A stretch of 64,000 nt of DNA from Paracoccaceae bacterium (GTDB lineage Bacteria > Pseudomonadota > Alphaproteobacteria > Rhodobacterales > Rhodobacteraceae), in NCBI GenBank assembly GCA_033344815.1, contig JAWPMR010000001.1, forward strand, positions 1,846,136 through 1,910,135. The letters run 5' to 3'. This document shows, piece by piece, positions 9,675 to 17,987 of the stretch (position 1 is its first letter; each line of letters begins with the position of its first letter). The position numbers were made by a program, and so were the translations under genes. Under the pieces are notes generated by a model. That model saw only the letters and a program-made list of their open reading frames with translations. It was not told where the DNA came from and did no database searches.

Positions 9675-10753
9675 GGCGTCACGACGATATTGCCGACGTG
9701 GGTCTTTGCGATGAAAGCCGCTTGTGCTTCGCGCAGCTGCTCCAGCGGATAGGTCGCCGCCAGCGCAGGTTTGATGTCGCCGTTTTCGATATAGCGGATC
9801 AGGTTGGACATGACTTCCGGCGCAATCACGGTTGATCCCGTGAACGTCAGATCGCGCAGGTAGAAGGTGCGCAGATCCAGTTGCACGATCGGCCCGGCAA
9901 TCGCGCCGGAACAGGTATAGCGCCCACCGCGTTCAAGCACATCGATCAGCGTCGGCCAATATGGCCCCCCCACAACGTCCGCAAGAACAGTGACCTTTTC
10001 CGCCCCCAGTGCGGCGCGCAGATTGTCAGGTGCGCGGGGCAGGATCAGATCCGGCCCGAGTGTTGCCACCTCCGCATGTTTGGTCTCGGACGCCATGGCA
10101 ATGACACGCGCGCCGCGCCGCTTTGCCAGTTGAACAAGCGCACCACCGACGCCGCCGGATGCACCGGGGATGAGGACTGTATCATTTCCTGTCACTTGGG
10201 CGCGCGTCAGCATCCCCTCCGCAGTGGAATACGAACAGGAGAATGTCGCAAGCTCCGCATCTGACAGGTCGGACTGGATGGCCAGTGCATTGCGCGCGGG
10301 CGTCGTTGTGAACTCTGCAAAACCGCCATCGCGTTCAGATCCGAAATAGCCCGTCTTGTTGAGGTCTTCGAGATCGTCCGCATCACGAAGCCAGCCATCT
10401 GTAATGACCCTTTCGCCGATGCGTGCGGCATCAACCCCGGCCCCCACCGCCACGATGCGACCACAAACATCTGCGCCCTGAATGCGGGGAAATGTGATCG
10501 GCGCACCGCCCCATGACGGATCTTCCTGATCAACCTTAGCGTAGCCTGCGCCTGTTGTGGCATCACTCACCGCCTTGGAATACCAGCCTGAACGCGTGTT
10601 CACGTCGGTGTTGTTCAACCCGCAGGCCCCGACGCGGATCAGCACATCACCGGCAGCAGGCACCGGGCGCGGCCACTCTGCGTGCAGGACCATCTGGTCA
10701 AGGTCTCCATGGCCCATGGTGACCATGGCTTTCATTGTTTTGGGCAGGGTCAT
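9671..10753 (-). CDS. MDR-family alcohol dehydrogenase/quinone oxidoreductase
   Basis: A 360-residue medium-chain dehydrogenase/reductase. The N-terminal GroES-like domain contains GDVLIRVGACGLNNTDVN and FPRIQGADVCGRIVAVG. The Rossmann domain carries the NAD(P)H-binding loop IPGASGGVGGALVQLAKRRG around residue 180. The usual catalytic zinc cysteine is replaced (CGLNNTD), and no structural zinc four-cysteine lobe is visible, so it is closer to quinone-oxidoreductase-like members. In the operon it could reduce or oxidise a keto or enoyl intermediate after demethylation. It overlaps both neighbours by four bases. Confidence 0.88.
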   Translation of the reverse strand: MTLPKTMKAMVTMGHGDLDQMVLHAEWPRPVPAAGDVLIRVGACGLNNTDVNTRSGWYSKAVSDATTGAGYAKVDQEDPSWGGAPITFPRIQGADVCGRIVAVGAGVDAARIGERVITDGWLRDADDLEDLNKTGYFGSERDGGFAEFTTTPARNALAIQSDLSDAELATFSCSYSTAEGMLTRAQVTGNDTVLIPGASGGVGGALVQLAKRRGARVIAMASETKHAEVATLGPDLILPRAPDNLRAALGAEKVTVLADVVGGPYWPTLIDVLERGGRYTCSGAIAGPIVQLDLRTFYLRDLTFTGSTVIAPEVMSNLIRYIENGDIKPALAATYPLEQLREAQAAFIAKTHVGNIVVTP

Positions 10754-13188
10754 GGCGCATCCGATCTTGGTTTGAGGCTTTGAGGGTCATAGGCGGGCTC
10801 TCCCAGAACGCGCGCTTGGCGCGGCGCGCCATGGATGACCACCTGCAAGGCGGTTCCCGGGTTTGCGGCCTCCGGTTTGACGTAGGCAAAGGCCAGAACC
10901 TTGTCGACGGTCGGGCCATAGGCAACCGATGCGGTTGACCCGACCACAGTTCCGTTCAGCATCACCGCTTCACCGCCATGGCCATCCGCCTTGCCATCCG
11001 GGTCAATCTCAAGATACGCGCAGACCCACGGCAGCTCCGTGTTGAATGTCATATCGCGCCCCAGATAGTCCTTGTCCCTGCGCGCAAAACGCAGCACATC
11101 GGCCTCGGCCAGCGTCACCTCGTTGGTCAACTCTCCCGCACCCTTGAAGCCTTTTTCCATGCGCATGACGTTCATGGCAAAGGATCCGTAATCTGCGATG
11201 CCAAAGGCCTCCCCCGCCGCCCAAAGAGCGGAATAGACATCAAGGCAAGCCGCGTTCGGCATGTGAAATTCCCACCCCAACTCACCCGCATAGGACATGC
11301 GAAACGCCCATATTGAATGGCCCGCGACCGTGATTTTCTGCGCGGATAACCAGCGAAAACCCGCATTGGACAAATCCGCATCCGTACAAGCGGCCAAAAC
11401 GTCCCGCGCCTGCGGTCCGTTCAGGGACAAGGCGGACCAGTCGGCAGAGAGGGATGTAACGGTCACCCCTGCACCATCGCAATGCTGGTTCAGATGGTCC
11501 AGCAAACGGTGCTCAAAGAACGCGGCGCACACCAGATAATATTTGTCCGCCGCCATGCGCACAATCGTGGTTTCCAACTCGATCCGGCCGGCGCGGTTCA
11601 GCATATGGGTCAGAGTGATCGAGCCGTCTTTTTGCGGCATCCGGTTGGCGGTCAGGCGATCCAGCACGGCATGGGCGTCCGGCCCCTGGACAAGAACCTT
11701 GGTGAAGGCCGTCACATCCATGATACCAACGGCCTTGCGTACGGTTTCCACCTCCGCCGCCACAATGTCATCCACCGGTGTGCGGTTGAAGGAATAGTGA
11801 TCATGTTGCGCCACGCCATTCCTTGCAAACCAGCGCGGGCGTTCAAATCCGAAGACTTCCTCATGCACGGCCCCTTTTGCGCTCAGCAGATCGTGCAACG
11901 GAGAGGGTTTGACAGGTCGCCCCGCAAAACGGTTGAAATGCGGGAACGGAATTTCGTGTCGCAGGCAATAATCTTCCTCCGCCTTCACCACTTGCCATTC
12001 CTTCGTGGCATAGCTGCCAAACCGGCGCGGATCATACTCGCGCATCGAGATATCGGCCGCCCCATGCACCATCCAGCGCGCCAACTCGCGGGTCAGCCCC
12101 GGGCCCCAGCCAATGCCGATCTGCGTGCCGCAACAACACCAGTAATTGCGCACGCCCGCGGCCGGACCAATCAGCGGATTGCCGTCAGGGGGGTGGCTGA
12201 TTGCCCCGTGGACTTCGCGTTGAATGCCAAGCTCGGCAAAAATCGGCATGCGGTTCAGGCTTTCCTCAAGATAGGGCATCACACGGTCATAATCCGCGTC
12301 AAACAGCCAGTTTTCGTAATCCCAGGGGCAATGGTCATGCCAAACGGAGTTGGGGTTTTCCTTCTCGTAAATCCCGATCAACCCGCGTTTTTGCTCCATA
12401 CGGATGTAGCCGGACACCTTTTTGTCGTCGCGGATCACCGGCAGTTCGGTCTCCAGCGTTTCGAATTCCGGCACCGGTTCGGTTACGAAATAATGGTGCG
12501 TCATCGAGGTCATCGGCAATTGCAGGCCCGACCACACACCCATCTGGCGCGCATAAGTACCGCCTGCGTTGACCACGTGTTCACAGGTTATACTGCCCTT
12601 GTCCGTCTCGACAATCCAGTCCCCGGACGGGCTTTGCGTGATGTTGGTCGCGCGGCATTGGCGGATGATCCTGACGCCCTTCTGGCGCGCGCCGGCGGCC
12701 ATCGCCATGGTCACATTTGTCGGATCGACATGGCCGTCATCCGGCGTATGGAGCGCGCCCAGAACGCCCTCAAGATTGTAGAACGGATGCAGCGCGGCAA
12801 CCTTGTCCGGGCGGACCAGTTCAATGTTGAACCCAAGCGCGCGCCCGACGGACAGCGTATGGCGCAGCCAATCCATCTCGTCCTCGGTATAGGCCAGGCG
12901 AAAGGAGCCGCACCCATGCCACGTCACGGGCTGGCCCGTCTCGGCTTCCAACCCGCCCGAATAGAGCCCGATGTTGTAATCCACGCATTTCCCGAGGCCA
13001 AAGCTCGATGTGGAATGGGTGATCTGCCCCGCCGCATGCCAGGTGCTGCCCGATGTCAGCTCCGCCTTTTCCAGCAAAACCGTGTCCTCGCCCCAGCCCT
13101 CATGGCCAAGGTGATATGCAAGCCCCACGCCCATGACCCCGCCGCCCACGATGACGACACGGGCCTGGGTTGGAAATTCTGCCGCCAC
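10750..13188 (-). CDS. FAD-dependent oxidoreductase with GcvT domains, dimethylglycine dehydrogenase-like
   Basis: An 812-residue two-module protein. The N-terminal FAD domain opens with VVIVGGGVMGVGLAYHLG and carries GSTWHAAG. The histidine of this motif (His51) is the covalent FAD attachment site in dimethylglycine and sarcosine dehydrogenases. The C-terminal half (from about 440) is of GcvT aminomethyltransferase type, which binds tetrahydrofolate and captures the released one-carbon unit. The likely role is oxidative N-demethylation of a methylated amine. I place the start at GTG 13188, seven bases after AAGGA. The frame stays open to a TTG at 13236, but that extension lacks a ribosome site and covers the operator. 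It is the first gene of the leftward operon, divergent from the RpiR regulator. Confidence 0.93.
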   Translation of the reverse strand: MAAEFPTQARVVIVGGGVMGVGLAYHLGHEGWGEDTVLLEKAELTSGSTWHAAGQITHSTSSFGLGKCVDYNIGLYSGGLEAETGQPVTWHGCGSFRLAYTEDEMDWLRHTLSVGRALGFNIELVRPDKVAALHPFYNLEGVLGALHTPDDGHVDPTNVTMAMAAGARQKGVRIIRQCRATNITQSPSGDWIVETDKGSITCEHVVNAGGTYARQMGVWSGLQLPMTSMTHHYFVTEPVPEFETLETELPVIRDDKKVSGYIRMEQKRGLIGIYEKENPNSVWHDHCPWDYENWLFDADYDRVMPYLEESLNRMPIFAELGIQREVHGAISHPPDGNPLIGPAAGVRNYWCCCGTQIGIGWGPGLTRELARWMVHGAADISMREYDPRRFGSYATKEWQVVKAEEDYCLRHEIPFPHFNRFAGRPVKPSPLHDLLSAKGAVHEEVFGFERPRWFARNGVAQHDHYSFNRTPVDDIVAAEVETVRKAVGIMDVTAFTKVLVQGPDAHAVLDRLTANRMPQKDGSITLTHMLNRAGRIELETTIVRMAADKYYLVCAAFFEHRLLDHLNQHCDGAGVTVTSLSADWSALSLNGPQARDVLAACTDADLSNAGFRWLSAQKITVAGHSIWAFRMSYAGELGWEFHMPNAACLDVYSALWAAGEAFGIADYGSFAMNVMRMEKGFKGAGELTNEVTLAEADVLRFARRDKDYLGRDMTFNTELPWVCAYLEIDPDGKADGHGGEAVMLNGTVVGSTASVAYGPTVDKVLAFAYVKPEAANPGTALQVVIHGAPRQARVLGEPAYDPQSLKPRSDAP

Positions 13189-13204
13189 GATCACATCCTT
13201 TTTT

Positions 13205-13224
13205 TCGAGTCGATTTTCACTCGA
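13205..13224. promoter_or_regulatory. candidate RpiR operator between divergent operons
   Basis: An inverted repeat TCGAGT (13205-13210), eight bases, ACTCGA (13219-13224). It sits 16 bases from the GTG of the leftward flavoprotein gene and 33 bases before the RpiR start. The position between divergent transcripts is what an autoregulated operon pair would have. Binding by the neighbouring RpiR protein is inferred. Confidence 0.5.
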
Positions 13225-13257
13225 CAGGCTAAGCAAACAAAAATACCATCGTCAATC

Positions 13258-14145
13258 ATGAATGGGACAAATGTATCAAAAACGATTCTCGAGCGTCTGG
13301 CAGGCGAGCTTTCAGATCTGACGCCAGAAGCCCGCAAGGCCGCCACCTATGTGCTGGAAAACCCGCGCGATGTGGGGGTGTCGACCGTGCGCGAAATCGC
13401 GCAATCCGCCAACGTGAAGCCCAACACAGTTGTGCGCATGGCGCGGCAGGTGGGCTTTGAAGGGTATGAAGACTTCCGCGCGCCATTTCGCGATGCCATC
13501 CGGCGCGGGGCGGCTGATTTCCCCGACCGCGCCCGCTGGTTGCAGGACATCCGCAAAACCGGCGAGTTGGGCGGGCTCTATGCTGATGTGGTCCGCGATG
13601 CGCTGGCCAATATCGAAGAAACATTCGCTGATATCTCGACGCAGGATCTGAAAACCGCCGCCGAGGCAATCTGGAACGCGCGCCGCGTCTTTACGCTTGG
13701 GGTGGGCGTCAACAATTCGGTTGCGCGCAACTTTACCTACCTTGCTTCGACCGGCATGACCGAATTTCATGCCATCCCGCGGCCCGGCTCAACGCCGGTG
13801 GATGATCTGGCCTGGGCAGATGGCAACGACATCCTGATCGCCGTGACCTGCAAACCCTATCGCTCTGAGGTTGTCGAAGCCGTCAAGATCGCCCGGGAGC
13901 AGGGCATGAAAATCGTGGGTCTGTCCGACAGCCCGGCCAGCCCGATCATCCGGGACGCCGATCATGGCTTTGTCGTCTGCGTTGACACTCCGCAGTTTTT
14001 CCCATCCTCGGTCAGCATCATCGCGCTTCTGGAAACGCTGCTGTCCTTCGTGATCGCAGTCGCCAGCGATGAAATCGTTGAACGGGTCGAAACATTTCAC
14101 AAACGCCGCCATCAGCTTGGCCTCTATCATGAGGAGACAAAATGA
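13258..14145 (+). CDS. RpiR/MurR-family transcriptional regulator
   Basis: A 295-residue regulator with an N-terminal HTH_6 domain (residues 1-77; TPEARKAATYVLENP, VREIAQSANVKPNTVVRMARQVGF) and a C-terminal SIS domain (about 125-260; RRVFTLGVGVNNSVARNF, ILIAVTCKPYRSEVV) that normally binds phosphosugars or other small effectors. The frame is open far upstream, but the homologous protein begins at ATG 13258. The upstream extension is antisense to the flavoprotein gene. It is divergent from the leftward operon and heads the rightward one. Its stop overlaps the Rieske gene start in an ATGA, so it probably controls both arms. Confidence 0.93.
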   Translation: MNGTNVSKTILERLAGELSDLTPEARKAATYVLENPRDVGVSTVREIAQSANVKPNTVVRMARQVGFEGYEDFRAPFRDAIRRGAADFPDRARWLQDIRKTGELGGLYADVVRDALANIEETFADISTQDLKTAAEAIWNARRVFTLGVGVNNSVARNFTYLASTGMTEFHAIPRPGSTPVDDLAWADGNDILIAVTCKPYRSEVVEAVKIAREQGMKIVGLSDSPASPIIRDADHGFVVCVDTPQFFPSSVSIIALLETLLSFVIAVASDEIVERVETFHKRRHQLGLYHEETK

Positions 14146-15221
14146 CCGCCCCGATCCGATCCTTGGCGGCGCGGTACTACACCGACCCCGAAGTGTTTCG
14201 CATCGAAAACGCAGGTCTTCTGGCGCAGACATGGCAATTCGGATGTCATGCTTCCGACCTTGCGCGTATCGGCGATTATGCCACTTTCGAGATTGCCGGT
14301 GAAAGCCTGTTTGCGATCCGGGGCCGGGATGAAAAAATCCGCGTGTTCTACAACGTTTGTCAGCATCGTGCGCATCAACTGGTTTCGGGCCGGGGATCAA
14401 CCCGTGTTGTTGTGTGCCCCTATCATGCGTGGACGTATGAGCTGACCGGCGAACTGCGTGCGGGACCCAATATCAATGCTGTCGAAGGCTTTGATAAATC
14501 AGGCATTTGCCTCACGGAGGTGCGCGCCGAAGAGCTTATCGGATTTGTGTTTGTGAACCTTGATCCGGATGCGGCGCCGATGGAGGAGTGGTTTCCACAA
14601 GCGCGCGCCGAATTGGAAGAATGGGTGCCGAACTGGGCTGATCTGAGGCCGCTGGAGTGGGTGGACATTCCCGAGACCTGCAACTGGAAGGTCTCGGTCG
14701 AGAACTATTCGGAGTGTTACCACTGCGCGCTCAACCACCCGACCTTCGCCAATGGGGTCGTCAGGCCGCAGACCTATGACATCCAGCCGCAGGGCAAATG
14801 CCTGCGTCACACAACCGAATGCCAAAGCCTTGAGGACATGACCTATGATGTGCACTCGGGCTTCGCCCATCAATATGAGTATTCAAGCTGGTTTCTATGG
14901 CCGATGTTTTCGTTTCAGGTCTATCCGGGCAATGTGCTGAACACCTATCACTGGCGCGCGATTGATGCCACTCATGTGGTGGTATGGCGGGGCTGGTATT
15001 CGGTGGGCGGTGTTGAGGACCCAAAGGTCCGCGCTCTGGCCGTGCAGGACCGTGAAACCACCGTTGAAGAGGATATTCATCTGGTGGAATCCGTACAGCG
15101 CGGGCTTGGCTCGCGCGGGTATCGACCCGGTCCTCTGGTTGTTGATCCCCGGGGCGGGGTGAATTCGGAACATCCGGTGATGCATTTGCAAGCCTGGATG
15201 CGCGAGGCGATCGATGGATAA
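14142..15221 (+). CDS. Rieske-type aromatic-ring-hydroxylating/N-demethylating oxygenase, large subunit
   Basis: A 359-residue Rieske non-heme iron oxygenase. The [2Fe-2S] ligands are Cys73-x-His75 (CQH) and Cys92-x2-His95 (CPYH). The mononuclear iron site is in ENYSECYHCALNH, with His194 and His199. The ECYHC form is characteristic of the quaternary-amine subgroup that includes glycine-betaine, carnitine and stachydrine oxygenases, which remove an N-methyl group as formaldehyde or cleave the side chain. A reductase partner is not seen nearby, so electrons must come from elsewhere. The following GFA-type gene could handle released formaldehyde. It overlaps rpiR by four bases and the GFA gene by eight. 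Confidence 0.92.
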   Translation: MTAPIRSLAARYYTDPEVFRIENAGLLAQTWQFGCHASDLARIGDYATFEIAGESLFAIRGRDEKIRVFYNVCQHRAHQLVSGRGSTRVVVCPYHAWTYELTGELRAGPNINAVEGFDKSGICLTEVRAEELIGFVFVNLDPDAAPMEEWFPQARAELEEWVPNWADLRPLEWVDIPETCNWKVSVENYSECYHCALNHPTFANGVVRPQTYDIQPQGKCLRHTTECQSLEDMTYDVHSGFAHQYEYSSWFLWPMFSFQVYPGNVLNTYHWRAIDATHVVVWRGWYSVGGVEDPKVRALAVQDRETTVEEDIHLVESVQRGLGSRGYRPGPLVVDPRGGVNSEHPVMHLQAWMREAIDG

Positions 15222-15618
15222 GTCACGCGCCGGGGGCTGCGCCTGTGGCAATCTGCGCTACACCGTGAGCGGACCGCCGAATTGGACGGCCCTGTGCCAC
15301 TGTGACGATTGCCGGCGCGCCTGTTCTGCGCCCATCGTTGCGTGGATGGGATACTCTCTGAACCGGGTTGACTGGGACGGCGTGCGGGCGACGCGCGCGT
15401 CCTCGGCATTCGCAACGCGCGGGTTTTGCCCGGAGTGTGGCACGCAGATGAGCTTTGAAAGCAGCCGTTGGCCCGGCGAGGTTCATCTCTACCCTGTGAC
15501 CCTGGATGATCCGTCAGACTATGTGCCCGACCTTCACTGCTATGTCTCAGAGCGCCTCACCTGGCTGCATGTTGTGGATGATTTGCCAAAACACGCAGGG
15601 TCCGCAGATGCACCCTGA
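15214..15618 (+). CDS. GFA-family (glutathione-dependent formaldehyde-activating enzyme-like) zinc protein
   Basis: A 134-residue protein with the GFA fold signature: Cys9-x-Cys11 (CACGNL), Cys28-x-Cys30-x2-Cys33 (CHCDDC) and a later FCPECGTQ pair, which bind two zinc ions. The founding member was linked to formaldehyde and glutathione. Most homologues have no proven function. Its position directly after a probable N-demethylating Rieske oxygenase, with an eight-base overlap, makes a role in formaldehyde handling attractive but unproven. Confidence 0.88.
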   Translation: MDKSRAGGCACGNLRYTVSGPPNWTALCHCDDCRRACSAPIVAWMGYSLNRVDWDGVRATRASSAFATRGFCPECGTQMSFESSRWPGEVHLYPVTLDDPSDYVPDLHCYVSERLTWLHVVDDLPKHAGSADAP

Positions 15619-15750
15619 CGGACGTGGCGCGCATGGGTGGATGCCTGTCCGGATTGGCCCTCGCATGTGCGATCTCACGCGCATCAGGCACCTTTACCGC
15701 CGGGTAAAACCGCATGATGCTCACCCCCCTCAGCACCGGATCAAACCCGC

Positions 15751-17193
15751 ATGAAAAACCACTGGCAAAACTACATCAACGGCGCATGGGTCGATGGCGG
15801 CGCAGGGCGGATTGACGTCATGAACCCCGGCACCGGTGAAAAACTGGCCGATCAAGCGCTCGCAGACAGCGCCGATGTGGACCGCGCGGTGCAGGCCGCG
15901 CGCGCGGTGCATCTGTCGGGTGCGCTCTCTGATCTGCGTCCGGTTGAGCGTGGCCGCAAGGTCCAGGCCATGGGCCGCTACCTGCTGAATCACATCGAAG
16001 AGATCGCCCCGGTCCTGACACTGGAACAGGGCAAACCGCTCTGGGAATCGCGCATCGAAATTGAAGGTGCCGCGCGTTATTTTGAGTATTACGGCAATCA
16101 GGCCGAGACCGTGGAAGGCCGCTCGATCCCGCTTGGCAGGGGCTATTTCGACTTTACCACCTGTGAACCCTTTGGCGTCAGCGCGCAGATCATCCCGTGG
16201 AACTACCCGGTGGAAATGACTGCACGCTCGCTTTCTGTGGCACTTGCCACCGGCAACGCCTGTGTGATCAAGACGCCGGAATTGACACCACTAAGCACGG
16301 CTTGGTTTGCCCATGCCGCAGAAGCCGCCGGATTGCCCAAGGGGGCCGTGAACATTCTGTGCGGTCTGGGTCAAGAGGCCGGGGCCGCCCTGTCTGCGCA
16401 TCCGCAGGTCAACCAGATCGTCTTTACCGGCTCGGTGCCAACCGGTGTCGCCATCGCTTCGGCCGCTGCCAGAAACGTGGTGCCTTGCGTTCTGGAACTG
16501 GGCGGCAAATCCGCCGCAATCGTTCACGCGGACGCAGACCTTGAAGCGTTTGAGAAAGACGTGCGATGGGGCATCTACTTCAACGCCGGCCAGGTTTGCT
16601 CCGCCATGAGCCGCGTCATCGCGCATGACAGCATCCATGACGAACTGGTCGCGCGCATGGTGGGTGTGGCGCAGTCGCTCACGGTCAGGCCCGGGATCGA
16701 ACAACCCGAATTCGGACCCGGGATGGGCGCGATGGTGTCCGAGGCACAGCGTGACCGCGCCGTCGCCATGATCGCCCAGGCTCAAGCCGAGGGCGCCACT
16801 GTTGCCACCGGCGGGCACAAACTGAACCGGCCCGGCGCGTTTCTGGAGCCGACGATCCTGACCGATGTGACGCCCGAAATGACAATCGCACAGGAAGAGG
16901 TGTTCGGCCCGGTCTTGTCCGTCCTCAGGTTTTCCCATGATGCAGACGCGCTCAAAATCGCGAACGGCACGCCCTATGGTCTTGTCAGTGGCGTCTTCAC
17001 CCGCAGTCTGGATCGCGCAACCACGGCGGCGCGCGACTTGCGCGCGGGGCAGGTTTTTGTAAACGAATGGTACGCGGGTGGCGTGGAAACCCCCTTTGGC
17101 GGATATGGAAAATCCGGCTATGGCCGCGAAAAGGGCCGCGAGGCCTTGTGGAATTACGTGCAGACGAAAAATGTCGCGATTAAGCTCGCCTGA
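15751..17193 (+). CDS. NAD(P)-dependent aldehyde dehydrogenase
   Basis: A 480-residue aldehyde dehydrogenase. It contains IIPWNYPVEM (cofactor-binding Asn), VIKTPELTPL, FTGSVPTG, LELGGKSA with the general-base Glu, and FNAGQVCSA with the nucleophilic Cys near residue 285, followed by EEVFGPVLSV and PFGGYGKSGYGRE. The pattern is that of betaine-aldehyde or aminobutyraldehyde dehydrogenases. In this operon it could oxidise a semialdehyde from betaine breakdown. A 132-base gap separates it from the GFA gene, so it may have its own promoter. Confidence 0.93.
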   Translation: MKNHWQNYINGAWVDGGAGRIDVMNPGTGEKLADQALADSADVDRAVQAARAVHLSGALSDLRPVERGRKVQAMGRYLLNHIEEIAPVLTLEQGKPLWESRIEIEGAARYFEYYGNQAETVEGRSIPLGRGYFDFTTCEPFGVSAQIIPWNYPVEMTARSLSVALATGNACVIKTPELTPLSTAWFAHAAEAAGLPKGAVNILCGLGQEAGAALSAHPQVNQIVFTGSVPTGVAIASAAARNVVPCVLELGGKSAAIVHADADLEAFEKDVRWGIYFNAGQVCSAMSRVIAHDSIHDELVARMVGVAQSLTVRPGIEQPEFGPGMGAMVSEAQRDRAVAMIAQAQAEGATVATGGHKLNRPGAFLEPTILTDVTPEMTIAQEEVFGPVLSVLRFSHDADALKIANGTPYGLVSGVFTRSLDRATTAARDLRAGQVFVNEWYAGGVETPFGGYGKSGYGREKGREALWNYVQTKNVAIKLA

Positions 17194-17269
17194 GCGCGCA
17201 ATACTAGAAAGTAACGATCAAGCTCGCTTGAACGCCCAAATTATGGAAGAACTCTTGAAGGACAAGGAT

Positions 17270-17650
17270 ATGAGCAGTTTCGACGAAGACCTCTTTCTCA
17301 AAGGCCTGGCACAACGCAAAGCGACCCTTGGCGCGGAATATGTGGAGAAAAACCTGGCCGCCGCTGATGATTTCACCCGGCCGTTTCAGGAAGCCATGAC
17401 GGCCTGGTGCTGGGGCTTTGGCTGGGGCGACGATGTCATTGATGCCAAGACGCGCTCGATGATGAACCTGTCGATGATCGGGGCCTTGGGCAAGATGAAC
17501 GAATGGGAACTGCATTGTCGCGGCGCGATCAACAACGGCGTCAGTCATGACGAGATCCGCGCCATCATCCACGTCATTGGCATCTATTGCGGTGTGCCGC
17601 AGGCACTGGAGTGCTTTCGTGTGGCGCGCAGGGTAATTGAAGCGGAATAA
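17270..17650 (+). CDS. carboxymuconolactone decarboxylase-family protein
   Basis: A 126-residue all-helical protein of the CMD/AhpD superfamily, with SMMNLSMIGALGKMNEWELH and NNGVSHDEIRAIIHV, the usual two-helix core. The AhpD redox pair CxxC is absent, so it resembles gamma-carboxymuconolactone decarboxylase types rather than peroxidase reductases. I chose ATG 17270, which follows AAGGACAAGG. A longer frame overlaps the aldehyde dehydrogenase. It closes the rightward operon; its substrate is unknown. Confidence 0.87.
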   Translation: MSSFDEDLFLKGLAQRKATLGAEYVEKNLAAADDFTRPFQEAMTAWCWGFGWGDDVIDAKTRSMMNLSMIGALGKMNEWELHCRGAINNGVSHDEIRAIIHVIGIYCGVPQALECFRVARRVIEAE

Positions 17651-17987
17651 CAACCAGCTCCACATCAATCACGGCGCCCATCGAGCCCGCGGGCAAGGGT
17701 GCCGCGCCCAAACGGCAGCAATAACCACCCTTGCAACCTTTTGTGTCGTATCGCGGGGGTTACAGCGCCGCGTGATCGCTTAACCCCATCTCAGCAAACC
17801 CCGCCGGGCGCTTTGTTAACCGGCATTTTCACGTACACGGGGTGTACAGCCTGTGTACAGGTTGTGTACGGGCTGTGCCACGCGCTTTGGCCATAAGGCA
17901 AAGGCGTTTACCACGGCTGACCGGCGCTTGCCCGGAACCCGGCCGTTAACCGTTGCGCGTGCGCCCTGTTCGCCCTTATGAAAGCGG
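17651..17987. other. intergenic, contains 11-bp tandem repeats
   Basis: A 337-base gap between the CMD gene and rlmJ. Apart from the repeat at 17831-17874, listed separately, I see no coding sequence and no clear terminator. Confidence 0.5.
17831..17874 (+). repeat. four tandem 11-bp GTAC-centred repeats
   Basis: Units start at 17831, 17842, 17853 and 17864, each with GTAC at offset 3. The last three read GTGTACAGCCT, GTGTACAGGTT and GTGTACGGGCT. The exact 11-base step puts every GTAC on the same face of the helix, as in iterons or cooperative operator arrays. It lies 114 bases before the rlmJ start. No candidate binding protein is adjacent. Confidence 0.75.

Noticed and set aside
11482-13257. 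Long open plus-strand extension in front of the RpiR gene
   Set aside because: It is antisense to the flavoprotein gene, shows no family resemblance and precedes the conserved start of the regulator.
17821-17890. Replication origin iterons
   Set aside because: The repeats are iteron-like, but no replication initiator gene, DnaA boxes or AT-rich unwinding region accompany them.
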